Source: Phragmites australis (Eukaryota > Streptophyta > Magnoliopsida > Poales > Poaceae). Taken from it: 64,000 bases of DNA. The stretch spans positions 17,367,501 to 17,431,500 of the forward strand of contig NC_084942.1 in the NCBI RefSeq assembly GCF_958298935.1, given 5' to 3'. The notes beneath the pieces were generated by a model that had not been told where the DNA came from, searched no databases, and saw only the letters and a list, made by a program, of their open reading frames with translations. Below, in pieces: positions 44,206 through 56,323 of the stretch (the first letter of the stretch is position 1; every line of letters begins with the position of its first letter). Both the position numbers and the translations under genes were made by a program.

Positions 44206-46858
44206 AACTACATGATCAAGCTAGATGAAAGAAGGATTTTGGGCGTAGCCGTCACAGAAAGACGCCGGAATCGACAACAATCGAGGGTTACTAACATCCG
44301 GGTGGGAGACGCAACCACGAGATACTTCCACTTAAAGGCGATCTCCAGGCACCAAAAAAATCACATCACACGCCTCCAAATGGATCTAGGTTGGGCGGTC
44401 ACTCATACAGAAAAGGAGCAAGAGATATATAACCACTTCTCATCGATCATGGCCAGTTCATTGGGACGCCAACATGACTTGAACTGGGACACGCTACAGC
44501 TACCGTCCCATGACCTACACCACCTAGAAGACCCCTTCACTACCAATGAGATCCACTAGGCCATCAAGGAACTCCCATCAGAGAAGGCTTCGAGACCGGA
44601 CGGTTTCACTAGGGCCTTCTTCAAGGCTTGCTGGGATATCGTCAAGGACAACCTAAACATGGTCATCAAGGCCTTCCATAGCCTCCGCTGCTCACCGATT
44701 GCCTTACTCAACACGGCCAACATCACTCTAATCCCAAAGAAAGAAAGCGCGGAGAGGGTTACGGACTTCTGGCCTATCAGCCTGATTCACGTAGTGGCCA
44801 AAATCATCTCCAAGATTATGGCTCTTCAACTGGCCCCACATATGGACTCCATCACCTCCCAAAGTCAAAGTGCGTTCATCAAGCGCCAAAGCATACATGA
44901 CAAACACATGTACGTCCGAGGATTATGCCGCCGATTTCATCAAACAAAAACTCCGATGCTACTCTTCAAGCTGGACATCGCCAAAGCCTTCGACTCGATC
45001 CGCTGGGACTACCTCCTCGACCTCATGCAGAAGAAAGGTCCCCCCCACCAGGTGGCGTGACTGGGTTACGCTGCTTCTCTCAACCTCGACATCATGCGTT
45101 CTCACGAACGACATCCCCTCTCCACCGATACACCATGGTCGTGGACTCAGGCAGGGTGACCCACTCTCGCCCCTTCTTTTCATTTTAACAATCAACCTGC
45201 TAAATACTATCCTGGACAAAGCGACAGTAGCTGGCCTCGTAACTCCATTACAAGGAAGATCTGCCAGATTGCGAACTTCACTTTATGTTGATGATGCAGT
45301 GATCTTAATTTCTCCAAGTCGAGAGGATGTTGATTCCCTATCGCGAATCTTACACTGCTTTAGCGAGGCCACTAGACTACGGACGAACCTCCAAAAAACA
45401 ATAGTCGCGCCGACAAGATGTGAGAGCGTCGATCTTGATCAAGCACTTGGAGGTCTACCTGTTGTGCGATCTCATTTCCCGATCAAATACCTTGGTTTGC
45501 CGCTCTCAACCCGACGCCTGCGTAAAGTTCACTTTCAACCACTAGTTGACAAAGAAACCGGGAAAATATCAACGTGGAGCAGAAAGAACCTAACGTCTGC
45601 AGGCCGCTTGACTTTGGTCAAGTTAGTCCTATCCTCTCAGCCAATTTACCTCCTCACCGCCATATAGGTGCCAAAGGGAACACTCCAGTTAATCGATAAA
45701 AAAAAAGAAACAATTCTTGTGGGCTGGTAACGAGACCATCATGGGGGTGAGGGAGATGTAAGGTCAGCTTGAAGCGGTGCACACGAACAACGACTTCGGG
45801 AGGCTTGGGAATCCTAGACCTGAAGGGGTTCGCGAGGGCCCTTCGGTTGCGATGGCTTTGGCAGGAATGGAAGGCGGACCATAAACCCTGGGTGGGCATG
45901 GAGATCCCGTGCAACGAAACTGATCGTCACCTCTTTGCGGCGGCAACTACCATCACACTCGGGCTCGGCTCCAAGACTTGTTTTTGACAGGTGGCTTGGC
46001 TCCGAGGTCGAATGCCAAAGGACATCGCACCCGATGTTTACAACATCTCCAAGGCCAAGAACAAATAACCGAAGGACGCCCTACTAGAGGAGTCCTGGCT
46101 ATGTGACATCCTGTCACATCTGAACCTTCAAGCCCTCCAACAGCTAGTGCACTTATGGGTGCAGGATGACATCGCTTGGAAGCTAACAGGAAAAAAGTGA
46201 GTATACAACAAGCTCTGCCTATAAGCACAGTTCGTCGGATCGACAAAGACAAACCTCCACGTGCTAATCAGGTTAGTTCCCCCCCCCCCCCCCCAAAAGT
46301 AAGCTCTTCACTTGGCTTGCCCTCCAGAATCGTCTTTGGACCTCTGACAGACTAGCCAGACGACAGTGGAAGAACAATGTCTATTGCCCCTGTGTTGGCA
46401 CACTCTTGAGATGATGCTACACATTTTCGCAGAATGCAAATTCAGCAGACGAGTTTGGGACTCCATTGCACAGTGGCTCTCTTTGCCAGGTCTTGCCCCA
46501 GAATCTTGGATTCCCATTGAGACTGTGCATGCTTGGTGGACTGCTATCGCTGAGGGCACTTGCTCTCCCAAGAAAGCTGTGAAATCCATTCTGATGCTAG
46601 TCACCTGGATCATGTGGAATGAGCGAAACGCGCGCATCTTCAAGCACAAGACTTTAACCTTGGCTGCAACGTTTGTCAAAACTATGGGCATTTGGTGGTG
46701 TGAAGCATCTTGCACAGATTGAGCAATGTAACTCTCTGTCCAGCCTTTTTGGGGGCTGCTATGTTGTACGCCTCTGTCCGTATGAACCGCGGCCAGTTTT
46801 AGCCTCTCCTTCTTATTCAATAAAATAGGCAGATCTTATGTGTGTTCGCTTAAAAAAA
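44206..46858 (+). mobile_element. LINE, 5'-truncated, with A-tail
   Basis: Plus-strand order: pre-RT helix region (TERRRNRQQSRVTNIRVGDA), RT fingers (EKASRPDGFT, ANITLIPKKESAERVTDFWP), LLFKLDIAKAFDSIRWDYLL with the first catalytic Asp, RQGDPLSPLLFIL, SLYVDDAVILISPS with the YVDD site, FPIKYLGLPLSTRRLRK, then the zinc-finger RT-associated domain (LEMMLHIFAECKFSRRVW). Frameshifts and stops occur, for example at 44557, 45058 and after 45667. It ends 'ataaaataggcagatcttatg...cttaaaaaaaa' at about 46858, a typical grass LINE tail. A target duplication was not found. Confidence 0.85.
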
Positions 46859-48915
46859 ACAATGTATGTTGCTGCAGTCTGCTTCTTTCGCTGTGAAGTA
46901 CTTGAGCTTGAACACTTGCAGGTGATAAAGTTTGAAGACTTTGTGAAGATGTGACTCATCAGACGAAAATAAAAAGAAATAACGGAGCTGATTTAGACTG
47001 CTAACTCTATCAAGTGCACGGAACAAGGATGGCACATCGAAGTGTAGTAGACGCAAGTGTTTTGAATTACACAGAATAGACCAAAGAATACGTTCAGCCC
47101 CATTATCAAGACAACACTCGTTTGTTATGATGAGGGTCCGCAAATACCCAAAATTGTACATCATCTCGAAATTGTCGCAGATCGCCCCTATATCGCTGCC
47201 ACGTGTAACAGACAGGTGTCGGGTTGTGGGACGGACATTATTGAAATCACCAGTATCCACTCTTGCACATTCATCTCGAGAGACAAGTTGTGCCAAATCA
47301 TGCATTGAACTATGCAAAACATAATATTCATTCTGATCTCCACTAGAAGGTTCTGTTTCTAGCATACAGCAAAAGAACGATTTTCTTGCCAATGCATCGA
47401 AGTAGTCTTCCCCGACATTGTCTGCACTCAAAAGGTCAACATTTTTGTTTCCTGTAGGCCAATATTCTCTTGCTTTGATGATTTGAAAGGTATCACTCCA
47501 GAACCAGTCCACATTTTTGCCAATTCTACCTTGTTAAATTTGTGTCCTTTCGGAAATATACTGCAATATCGAAAACAAGCTTGTAGGTCTGTAGGAAGAT
47601 AATAGTAGCTCAATCTGAATGATGAAATAATGATGTCTTTTTGTTCAATGTGCTGCCAGCCTTTCTGTAGTGCGGTAATCCAATGATGGGTCTCCATATG
47701 TGACCCCAACCATGAAGCAACAAGGCTAATTACTAGAGGGCATCCACCAATCTTCTTCACTATTTGTTCACCGATCAACAGAAGATTATTATAATCTTCA
47801 GAATCAATCTGAGATGGCAGTCGGCTTTTGAGGAGCATGAGACTTTCATCTTCGTCCAAGTCATTCAGTTTCAGATATTCAGCTGCAGCTCCTATAGCAG
47901 CAGCTGCCACATCCACTACAGATTGCATTCGAGTCGTCAGCAAGATCCTGCTTCCTCTTTTGTAAGGCCTTAGAAGAGTCATCAATGCTTCCCACCTGTC
48001 CACACACTATTGTCCTCCCAGACATCATCTAGAATAAGCAAAAGCTTCTTATATGTGAGTTTATCTGTGTAAGAGCGTTTTGTAGAAACTTCGTATTAGA
48101 GTATGCAGGTGATATGCTACTAATCGATTCCAGCATAAATTTTGTCATTCCTTTTGCACTGAAATCAACAGACACGGGCACCCATACAAGATAGTCAAAA
48201 TTCATGGACACTCTTGGGTCTTGACGAACTATCTTAGCAAGAGTGGTTTTCCCCATGCCAGCCATCCCTACTACTGAATAAACGGCGATAGGATGGTGTT
48301 CGGTTGCGTCTTTTGTCAACCACTTCACTATCTGTTATTTCTCCCTGTCTCGGCCAAACACATTCCAGTGGCAACCCAACTGGGGTATCGCTCATAACCA
48401 GGGGCAGGAGATGAAATATTGGACACACCACGTTCAGAAAGAAAACGCTGACAACTTTCGTGTAAACTTGATATATTTAAAGCTAACGCCCTGGCAGCAT
48501 TTCTCAGCCTTACCAGGTTGTTCTTCGGAATAACATAACTTGCAAGCTAGTTAACAATCTTTTTCTTGGCAAACTTGGAGACGGGATTACGAGACTCGTC
48601 CTCCAACCTGCGGTACTCGATCTCGTCGATGGCGTCCTCCATCTCCTCAACAGTGCCCCTGAACCCCCAGATACAGTACTTGACCCAGCTGAGCGAGGAG
48701 CCAATGCCTGTTTCTTGACGCTCGATTTCATGTAATTCTACCTGGATACTTCGGAGATCTTGCAACCGCGTCTGCTTGCGATGCCGCCGCAAGTAGTGGA
48801 AGGCTTTGTCCACCAACGAGATAGCAACCGCCGGCGCCGCTTTCCCTACAGACAGATCAAGTTCCACTTTAACCATATGTGGGTGTGGGAGGCTATGGGG
48901 AGGAATCCTGCTCAC
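46859..48915 (-). pseudogene. CC-NBS-LRR disease-resistance gene, broken and truncated
   Basis: Intracellular immune receptor remnant. Minus-strand pieces in order: coiled-coil/Rx N-terminal domain (48915-48547, with EEMEDAIDEIEYRRLEDE); NB-ARC with P-loop VVGMAGMGKTTLAKIV (48328-48029); kinase-2 KLLLILDDVWED near 48030; GSRILLTTR, GGCPLVISLVASWL and CFRYCSIFPKGHKF (48003-47428); and MHDLAQLVS with LRR-like LRTLIITN, LRLLHFDV and LNQLRYFFLF (47512-46859). A stop follows KKKIVN, and frameshifts lie near 48430, 48060, 48010 and 47500. The LRR ends at the A-tail of the LINE at 44206-46858, which replaces the C-terminus. Nonfunctional as read. Confidence 0.87.
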
Positions 48916-48969
48916 TGGAAGGAGAAGAAATGGAGAGAGGAGAGGAGGGGAGCGGCCGAGGAAAACTGA

Positions 48970-49276
48970 GGATCTATTTGGCAGAATTTTTAGAGCAGTT
49001 TTTCGGTTGGAATTAGGGGAGTTCTGTTAAACAATAACTTTCAGCTTTTAGTTTCCTGAGTGGAATTCGTAGGAGTGATTCTCTGAAATAAATTAGAAGT
49101 TGAGAGTTAAAAAAGCAGCTTCTCCTTATTTAATTCCTACGAAGAATCACTTCATTCATATATTTTATTTTAGTATATTTTATTTTAAAGAATTAATTTC
49201 AGCTACATAATCACTCTCTTTAGAAAATTACTTCCTACAGAGAATTTAAATTAAAAAGAACTTTACCAAATAGACC
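48970..49276. mobile_element. MITE (307 bp) upstream of the NBS-LRR remnant
   Basis: Ends GGATCTATTTGG and, inverted, GGTCTATTTGG, flanked by TGA (48967-48969 and 49277-49279). It lies 54 bases upstream of the first NBS-LRR codon. A 3-bp duplication suggests a PIF/Harbinger-like or related family, but TGA is not the usual TTA/TAA. Confidence 0.7.
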
Positions 49277-49279
49277 TGA

Positions 49280-50419
49280 CAAGCAGGACTTAGGACGATT
49301 CGTGCTGGCTTGACAAGCAATGTGAGGTGACGTCGACACAGGAGACAAATTGCACCAAGAGACCATAGGTTCTGGTGGAATGGTTTTCCGAACCCTGCCA
49401 TAGGCCTGACCATGACTCGAAGAGGCCGAAAAACTTTGCCCAAATTTGACCCGGTTAAAGGCTAGCGGGCTTAGTTTCTGGGACAGGCCCAGGCTGCATT
49501 ACCAATTTATTATTGGAGAATAAGGAAAGGTAATCCCTATATGATAGCAGGGACCTCACCATGAGTGCGGTAGCTCCTTCCCACCAGGCTGTTCGAGTGC
49601 TTCTGTGTAGTATCAGATTCTACATATAATTAACCTGTATGGAAAGTTTGAATTTAACGAATCTGGCCGAAATTTTTCCGGTAACTGCCAGTAACAGGTC
49701 ATATCGGCCCAGAGTGATAAATTTTGGCAGCTGATAGATTTTTCCCTGTATGATAGTCAACTATTTATTTTTTGCATCTCAGTAGAATTCTCATACGTCG
49801 GATTTTCGATTGTTGTTGCGATGAGCGCTCGCGGCTGCATGTCTCAGCTTCGGACCAAGTTTGTGGGCTGCTTTCTTGTTTTTTTGTGTGATCTGTTTTC
49901 AGTTTTAGCCCATCTTTTTTTTTAAGCGATACAATAGAGCAGGCCCCTACCGTGGCATAATATTAATATACTAGTTTGATTGGCACGTCTACACCGCGTT
50001 CATTTTTTTTCATAGAAAATGACAAAAGAAGACTAAAAAAATTAGGTTCACCAATTTAGGATATCTCAATATTTATTTATGAATTTATCAATATTTAACA
50101 CATTCATTTAATTATGGGAAAAATAATATTATTTTTATGCATGCACATAATTTTAGCATGTAGACAACAGTAATACGAAACTAACAAAATTTGTTTCATA
50201 TTTTTTGAGTTTTATATATTTTTCTTTGCATTATAGATTATTTCAGTCGATTTATCAATATAACTAATATTCCTTTCGATATTTTTTAGAATTTCCAGAA
50301 AATAAAATTATATTATATGTGTAAATATATGTATATGTATGCATATATATACGTATACGTATATATGTGTATGTATATATCTATACATACACATATGTGG
50401 GGCCCACTGCCACAGTAGC
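49280..50419. other. Noncoding region, AT-rich
   Basis: No gene recognised. 50310-50400 is alternating TA/TG/CA simple sequence. It may contain the former promoter of the NBS-LRR gene. Confidence 0.4.
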
Positions 50420-52712
50420 TACAGTACCTGAACCCCTGTGAGCCTCAAAATCTTGGCTCGATAATATATGTTATTATAGATAAGAAACGAACTGTATAAA
50501 AGCCAAAAGAAGCAACAAAAATAGGGAAAAAGAAAGAAACTAGAGGCTAAAGAGCCAAAAGAAGCGAGGTAGACTATAAAGGGAAAAAAGAGAGATTTTG
50601 AATCTATGGGACTGTAGAAGAAGTTCATCTTTGAAACCTTTCTTTCGCGCAGCAATGCAGGGTTGTTTTCCTTCGAACAATGAAGCTGTTCCTTTGTTTC
50701 CAAATGTGCCAAGCTCCCACTGTAAAGATCTCCATGAAGAAAGGCGATTGGAAGTCATTTTTCCTTTGGCCGGCATGTTATAAAATTGAAGTGAGAAGTC
50801 CCATGTGATTCCAATGTATTGCCAGCATCTAATGATGAAGCTGCATCCAAAGAAGAGGTGGAAATTGGTTTCTTCAGTATGTGTTCTGCAAAGGATGCAA
50901 TTATAGTTGTTGTCATTGATGTTATATCTTTTTCTTCTGAGAAGGATCTTGGTGTTCAGCCTGTCAATGCAAAGGAGCCAACTAAAGATTTTGAGCTTGT
51001 TGCTACATCTTGATTTCCGGATCCAGAGAATTGGTCCTGGTGGGGTTATGAAAGATCTAGGCCCCTAACATTGTGGTATGGTGAGTTTTGGTGATTAATG
51101 ACAACCGGATATACGGGACTAACTACTTTCATGAGTTGGTGTATTAGGTTGAGTTCCAGCATGAAGAGAAAGGTTGATAGCTCATATGTTGAGGATCGAC
51201 TAGTTGAGGTTGTGGATTGATGACAAGGTGGCATCATATGTTGACGGGCATCAAGCTACCTCGTGAAGGAGCATCTTGTATTGATGAAAGCCAGGTGATT
51301 TAGTGAAAAGCTAGAAGATATAAAATGTAGATGATGAAAGGTAAAAGGATGGACTTCATGTGTTGATGGACATCAAGCTAGACCCGAAGTGGATAATTGC
51401 ACAAGGCAAATATATAAAATGTAGGGCATTTTCATTTTCCTGGTCTCGGTGATTAGTGGAGAAAAGACCGGTTTGCTAGAATAGAATGTCATACTATTAA
51501 GAGGGGTCTTGGTGATTGCTGGAGTTTTACCATGTGTTGATAAGGTCAATCTTGCATGTGCATGAAGTCAGCAACTGAGATTTGTGTGTTCTTTGCAAAA
51601 GATAACAGTCTTGAAAACTTCTGCCATAGGAAGTGTCCATTACAAACATTTGTTCAAAAGAGGAGTGTTCTTCCATCTCCTATGGTGCCTGAAGCAATTC
51701 TCCTGTATAGGATGTAGAAGGAAAGGACATCCCTCCACTAGAATGAACCTTTCTCTGCAGTTGCATGTTGGATTTCTCCATTTGAGTAGCAGGTGTTCCA
51801 AATCAGGTGAACCCAAGGTAGGTCTTTTCTGTTGTAGAATTTCTCCAGGTTCTTCAAAAGCCCAGCATTCGGTGTCCTGAGGTAGTTTACTCTCGTGAAT
51901 CCTTTCTTCTTGGGCTTGCGGACTCTTTTCCATGCCACCAGAGATTTGCCTTTCGCATTAATACCAGATCCTCTCCAGAGGCAATGCCTCCTGGCCTGTC
52001 AATGTTCTCAATTACTGTAGCCAGCAGTGCACACTGCATATGTTGGCAAGGAAGATATCATAGAGTTCACCATCTCCAGTTTGCCAACATAGGTTAACAG
52101 TGATGATGTGGCAGTGAGTCTCCTTTCAGTTTTGCCTATGAGAGGAGCATAGTCAATGACTCTAGGCTTTGTTGTTCCAAGGGGCAGCCCTAAGTATGTG
52201 AAGGGTAGGGATCCAATGGAGCATCCAAAGACACCAGCAAACATATGAGTTATTTCTTCAAACATATTTAAGTGGAATTAACAGGATTTGTGAAAAATTA
52301 CTTTGAGTCCTTTGGTTTGTGTGAAGCTTTCAAGAGGAGACTTCAAGAAAAAAGTTCCCTTTGAGATGCTTTCATAATCATGACTGTGTCATCAGCATAC
52401 TGCAACATTGAAAAATCATTTCCATGGACTGAAGGTATGGGAAAACTAAGTAGTCCTTGTGAATGTGCCTTGTTGATGATACTCTGAAGCAAGTCAGCTG
52501 CTAACACAAACAAGTGGGGAGAAACAGGACTGAAGTCATTTGCTCCTGTAGGATTGTAGTCTCGGGAATCAGCATATGAAGGAGTTGTTGATAGCTTGAA
52601 GGTTGATGACATGGTGTTGACCAGGAAAGAAGTTGTTGCAGAGTTCATAGAAGTCATCTTTAATTATTGGCCAGTAACGTTTTAGGAACAAGGCACTGAA
52701 ACCATCAGATCC
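50420..52712 (-). mobile_element. LINE, 5'-truncated, minus strand
   Basis: From 52712 downward: GANDFSPVSPHLFVLAADLL, MLQYADDTVMIM (intact YADD), LPFTYLGLPLGTTKPRVIDY (52200), GKLEMVNSMISSLPTY, a gap, then WKRVRKPKKKGFTRVNYL and LPWVHLIWNTCY. After an insertion at 51046-51540 comes the zinc-finger domain: KSKIFSWLLCIDRLNTK, NCILCRTHTEETNFHLFFGC with its CX2C...H...C ligands, and IRCWQYIGITWDF. Frameshifts throughout. The plus-strand end at 52712 is abruptly joined to copia sequence. Confidence 0.82.
51046..51540. mobile_element. TG...CA-family insertion in the LINE, truncated
   Basis: Starts TGAAAGATCTAGGCCCC with 'ggtgattaatgaca', the reverse complement of the last part of the elements at 26000 and 56666. 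The far end ('gagggggg' region) is absent and the boundary near 51540 is approximate. It splits the LINE between the RT and zinc-finger parts. Confidence 0.5.
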
Positions 52713-54039
52713 TGTCGACACCAGCTACCCGAACTCCGTGTGCCTCCTCTCCAAATCTCTTTAAGAGCTCAAACAAGCACTGTGAGCATGGTACATGAGG
52801 TTCACGGAGTTCATCATCAACCTCGGCTTCTACTGTACCCAATTCGACAACTTGCTGTTTGTACTACGACGGGGTTCTGACACGGAGTATCTCGTTCTAT
52901 ATGTTGATGACATGGTGTTGATAGCCTCCTCTGACAAGTTGCTTCATCATCGGATCATGTTGCTCAAGCAGGAGTTCACGGTCAGGAATATTGGACCGTT
53001 CAAGTTCTTCCTCGGCATCAACATCAAGCGCTCACCATCCGGATTCTTTCTCTCGTAGTCATAATATGCGGAGGAGCTTATGGAAAGGGCGGGAATGGCC
53101 AACTGCAAACCCATCTCCACACCGGTCAACACCGAGCCCAAGATGTCGAGCTCCAATGGGAACAAACTCTTCGACCCGAAGCATTGCTGGTGGCTTGCAA
53201 TATCTTACCATGATGCATCCTGACATTAGCTATGCAGTTCAACATGTATGCCTTCATATGCATGACCCCAGGACTATCACATGGCCTTTGTCAAGCGCAT
53301 CTTAAGATATATCCATGGCACGAAGGGCTTAGGTCTTCATCTTTGGGATTCGAGCTCAGCTGATGTTGTGGCGTACTTTGTTGCGAACTGGGTCGGGTGC
53401 CTGAACACGAGCCGATCAACGTCCGGTTACTGCATGTACCTTGGCGACACGTTGGTGTCGTGGTGATCCAAGTGGCAAGCCACGGTCTCTAGACCAAGCA
53501 CCGAGGTTGAATATCGTGTGGTGGAGAATGTCATGGCCGAGTGTGTGTGGCTTCAACAACTCCTCGACGAGCTACATTGCAATGTGCCCAAGGCTACCAT
53601 TGTGTATTGTGACAATATTTCTGTTGTCTGCATGGCCGCTAACCCTGTACGACATTGACAAACAAAGCACATTAAGCTGGACATTAATTTTGTTCGGGAC
53701 AAGGTAGCTCTTGGTGAGGTACGAGTCCTTTGCGGGCCAACAAGTCAGCAATTTGCGAATATTATGACAAAAAGATTACTATCAATAGTGTTCAACGAGT
53801 TCAGATCCAATCTCTGCATCGGCTCGAGCAAAGCAGAAACTGCGGCGGGGTGTTAGCGATATCCTAGTTACCTTCACGCTCAAGCTGTGTACACGTTCAA
53901 CTTCGTTGCACATTCTCTTTCTGTTATACTCAATCCACTAGTTTAGTTGGTTAGTTAGCTGACCGCTCCAACCGTGTACATGTGTTTATACCAAGAGATC
54001 GATAATATGCAAATCGTGTTGGCTCCACTCTCGTTCACA
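52713..54039 (+). mobile_element. Ty1/copia 3' end: RT, RNase H and LTR
   Basis: Begins mid-RT (YPNSVCLLSKSL, AWYMRFTEFI), continues with YLVLYVDDMVLIASS (YVDD site), NIGPFKFFLGINIK, then RNase H (RILRYIHGTKGLGLHLW, TSGYCMYLGDTLVSW, STEVEYRVVENVMAECVW, KHIKLDINFVRDKV). Stops and a frameshift lie near 53060-53280 and at 53466. A purine-rich tract 'ctgcggcgggg' precedes the LTR at 53851. Gag, protease, integrase and the 5' LTR are missing; the break at 52713 is inside the LINE. Confidence 0.85.
53851..54039 (+). repeat. Copia 3' LTR, about 189 bp
   Basis: TGTTAGCGATATC to CTCTCGTTCACA, directly after the polypurine tract. The end is chosen on the TG...CA rule. Only one LTR is present in the window. 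Confidence 0.65.
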
Positions 54040-54824
54040 GGCGACCGGTTAGCGAGTAGGTCGCAGGTGATGAGATCGTCAATCATCGGTGAGCAGCAGC
54101 ATCAACAGATATGCAGCTCCAGTTGGATCCTCCCGAGCAATAAGACGTGCACTCAGGCCAGCAGGAGGTCCACCGCGGAGGATCTCCAATGAAGCGGGGG
54201 CACGGATCCTATTAGCGCGGCCGTACGAATGGAAGACCGGAAGGGGACGTGACGCACCGGCAGAGGGGCTCGCCCGCAGGAACAAGGAGCCCACGGAGCA
54301 AACAAGCCGACATGGACAAGGAGCCGATGTCGATGGGGGCGGAATCTGCAACGACGGTAGCGTGATCCATCGATGACCAGAGGATCTCCTGGCGGCGAGG
54401 GTATGGATTGAAGAGGACGATCCTGCAATGGCAGGATGAGCCACAGCAACCATCGACGTGATGAGCCGCACCGTCTAAATCTTGATCCAATCGGCACCAA
54501 TTCAATCGGTAAAGGAACCAATCCAATCGGGAAGAGACAGGAAGATCCGGAAGATTCAACGATGAATAAATCAAGATCCAATTGGGAAGAACTGTGGCTG
54601 CCACTCAGAAGAAGAGTAGCGCGCCGACGTGATGGTGGTGGTGGAGATGCGTGCAAGTGCAACATGCGGCGTAGTAGCTACATCTAGAGAGAGGGAAAGA
54701 AAACTCTTATCCTAGTTTTTTTCTCTATATACTATATCATGAATAGCACTTGTATTTATCTGAGGACTTTAGGCCTAAATATATATATATGTACAGGTGT
54801 GGTGCATATGCACAAAGCCTCTTA
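54040..54824. other. GC-rich segment of unknown origin, then AT-rich spacer
   Basis: 54060-54680 is GC-rich with overlapping open frames on both strands (up to 170 codons, minus 54665-54153) but no family motif. It could be the leader of a degraded retrotransposon on the minus strand. Not annotated as a gene. Confidence 0.35.
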
Positions 54825-55108
54825 GGTCACTCTTAATATTTTGTTTCTTAGGTGATATCTAAGAAGAGAAAGTGAGTAAGAAACCAATGTTAAGAAACGA
54901 ACTTCCAATACATATATGTGTTGTTAATTTCTTGAGGTCTTCCAAAGCAATTTATTATCTCACAATCATCTAGTATTACTCAAAGAGCTAGTTTCTTTCA
55001 TAAGAAACAAGCTCATTCTCTCTCTCATATTTAAATTGCTTGCCACATCATATTTTTGCTTTGGTGGATACCTAATTAATGTCTAAGAAACTAGCATTGG
55101 GAGTGGCC
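54825..55108. mobile_element. Tourist/PIF-type MITE (284 bp)
   Basis: Ends GGTCACTCTTAAT and, inverted, GGCCACTCCCAATGC, flanked by TTA at 54822-54824 and 55109-55111. The inverted similarity continues to 'gtttcttag' about 25 bp in. Confidence 0.85.
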
Positions 55109-55126
55109 TTATACAATGGGGAAATA

Positions 55127-55356
55127 TAAAGGAAAAAGTCCAAATTACTTCCCTGAACTATTCTTAATGTCTGGATAACCCTCTGAACTTTAAATTTGTT
55201 TATTTAACCACCCGAACTTTAAATACTAGATCAAATAACCTCCTGGAGTGTTTTTTCTCGATGGTTTTGCTGACATGGCGGCGATTTCACTGATGTGGAA
55301 GCCCACAATATCATTTTTACTGATATGACAGTGCACACGTAGCAACCTCCCTCCCT

Positions 55357-55409
<53 letters not shown>

Positions 55410-55420
55410 CCTCTGCACAT
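55127..55420. mobile_element. Mutator-like terminus, related to the foldback arms
   Basis: 'ggaaaaagtccaaattactt', 'ccctgaactattc', 'ctggataaccctctgaactt' and 'ttttctcgatggttttg' follow the same order as the arm starts at 39180 and 40926. Only one end is seen. Confidence 0.5.
55347..55406. repeat. (CCCT)n/(CT)n microsatellite
   Basis: CCCT units passing into pure CT. Causes artefactual Arg/Glu frames on the minus strand. Confidence 0.9.
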
Positions 55421-56199
55421 GGGCCCTGCTTGTTAGAGCCGTCTTCACCCCCAGGCAACACCACTAGCTGAGTAGAGCTGACAATGATCTCTATGCCAAT
55501 CCGCCTGAGTTCAAGTAGAGGGATCACCTAGAAGTCAACAAAACGGATCCACACCGACTTCCCTGACCATTTTGCAAAGAATCGCGAAAGGAAATGAAGA
55601 TCTAGCCGAACTATTCCTCATCCGAAAACTTCGACCTGGCAACAGACTCTGGTGGCCAAATTCGACTTGGCCTCAATAGGGAGAGCTTCTAGAAGTTGAC
55701 AATCGATCTCATGATATACATCGCAATGGATTTGCCACAACTCCCACACTCGATCATACTCCTTACTATGAGGATTTCACGCGAAGATCGTCTCTGGATA
55801 AGTTTTGCCGCCATGGACCCGAATAGAATCCTAACTGAATCCACCCTGATTCAAAGGGGGAAATCTATCTGAAGGCTTACCAACTTTTTCACGAGGATCT
55901 CATGAGGCCACCTGATTTTATGTCCAAGCCAAGGGGCATTCAAACCCGGAGACCAACTGAAGATAAACCATCGCTGCAAAACCCTAACCGAACATGGATC
56001 AATCTCTCCTCACCCTCTCAGCTATAAATAGCAAGCCCTTAACTCTTCTCGAAGTGCACCGATCCTTTTCCCCACCTTTGCACTACGAAACCATCACCGG
56101 AGAGCTGCCTCATCGTTGACTGAGCCCCTGCGCCGTGCAGCACCATCGCCGGAACCAGGGCCCTACATAAGGGGACGTCAAGTGTGTCCCTGCAGAAAC
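55421..56199. other. Unassigned region before the gypsy pol
   Basis: Mixed sequence that could be degraded gag or leader of the following element, or interior of the Mutator-like element. 'cagctataaatagcaag' near 56020 is a TATA-like word. No convincing protein. Confidence 0.35.
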
Positions 56200-56323
56200 A
56201 GGGCGCCCCGATCGGACTTTTCAGATCGGGGCAGACTTCGATTTGGAGCAGGAGACCCAGCTCCTAGCCGTGCAGCAGACCAACATCGACATTTTTGCCT
56301 AGTCCCCACAAGATCTCCCCGAA

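Noticed and set aside
46275..46295. Poly-C tract as a regulatory G-quadruplex
   Set aside because: It lies in decayed LINE sequence and may be a sequencing or slippage artefact; a similar C run occurs in the gypsy remnant near 60740.
54153..54665. 170-codon minus-strand frame
   Set aside because: Low-complexity Pro/Ser/Arg composition in a GC-rich block with overlapping frames on both strands; no motif and no partner exon.
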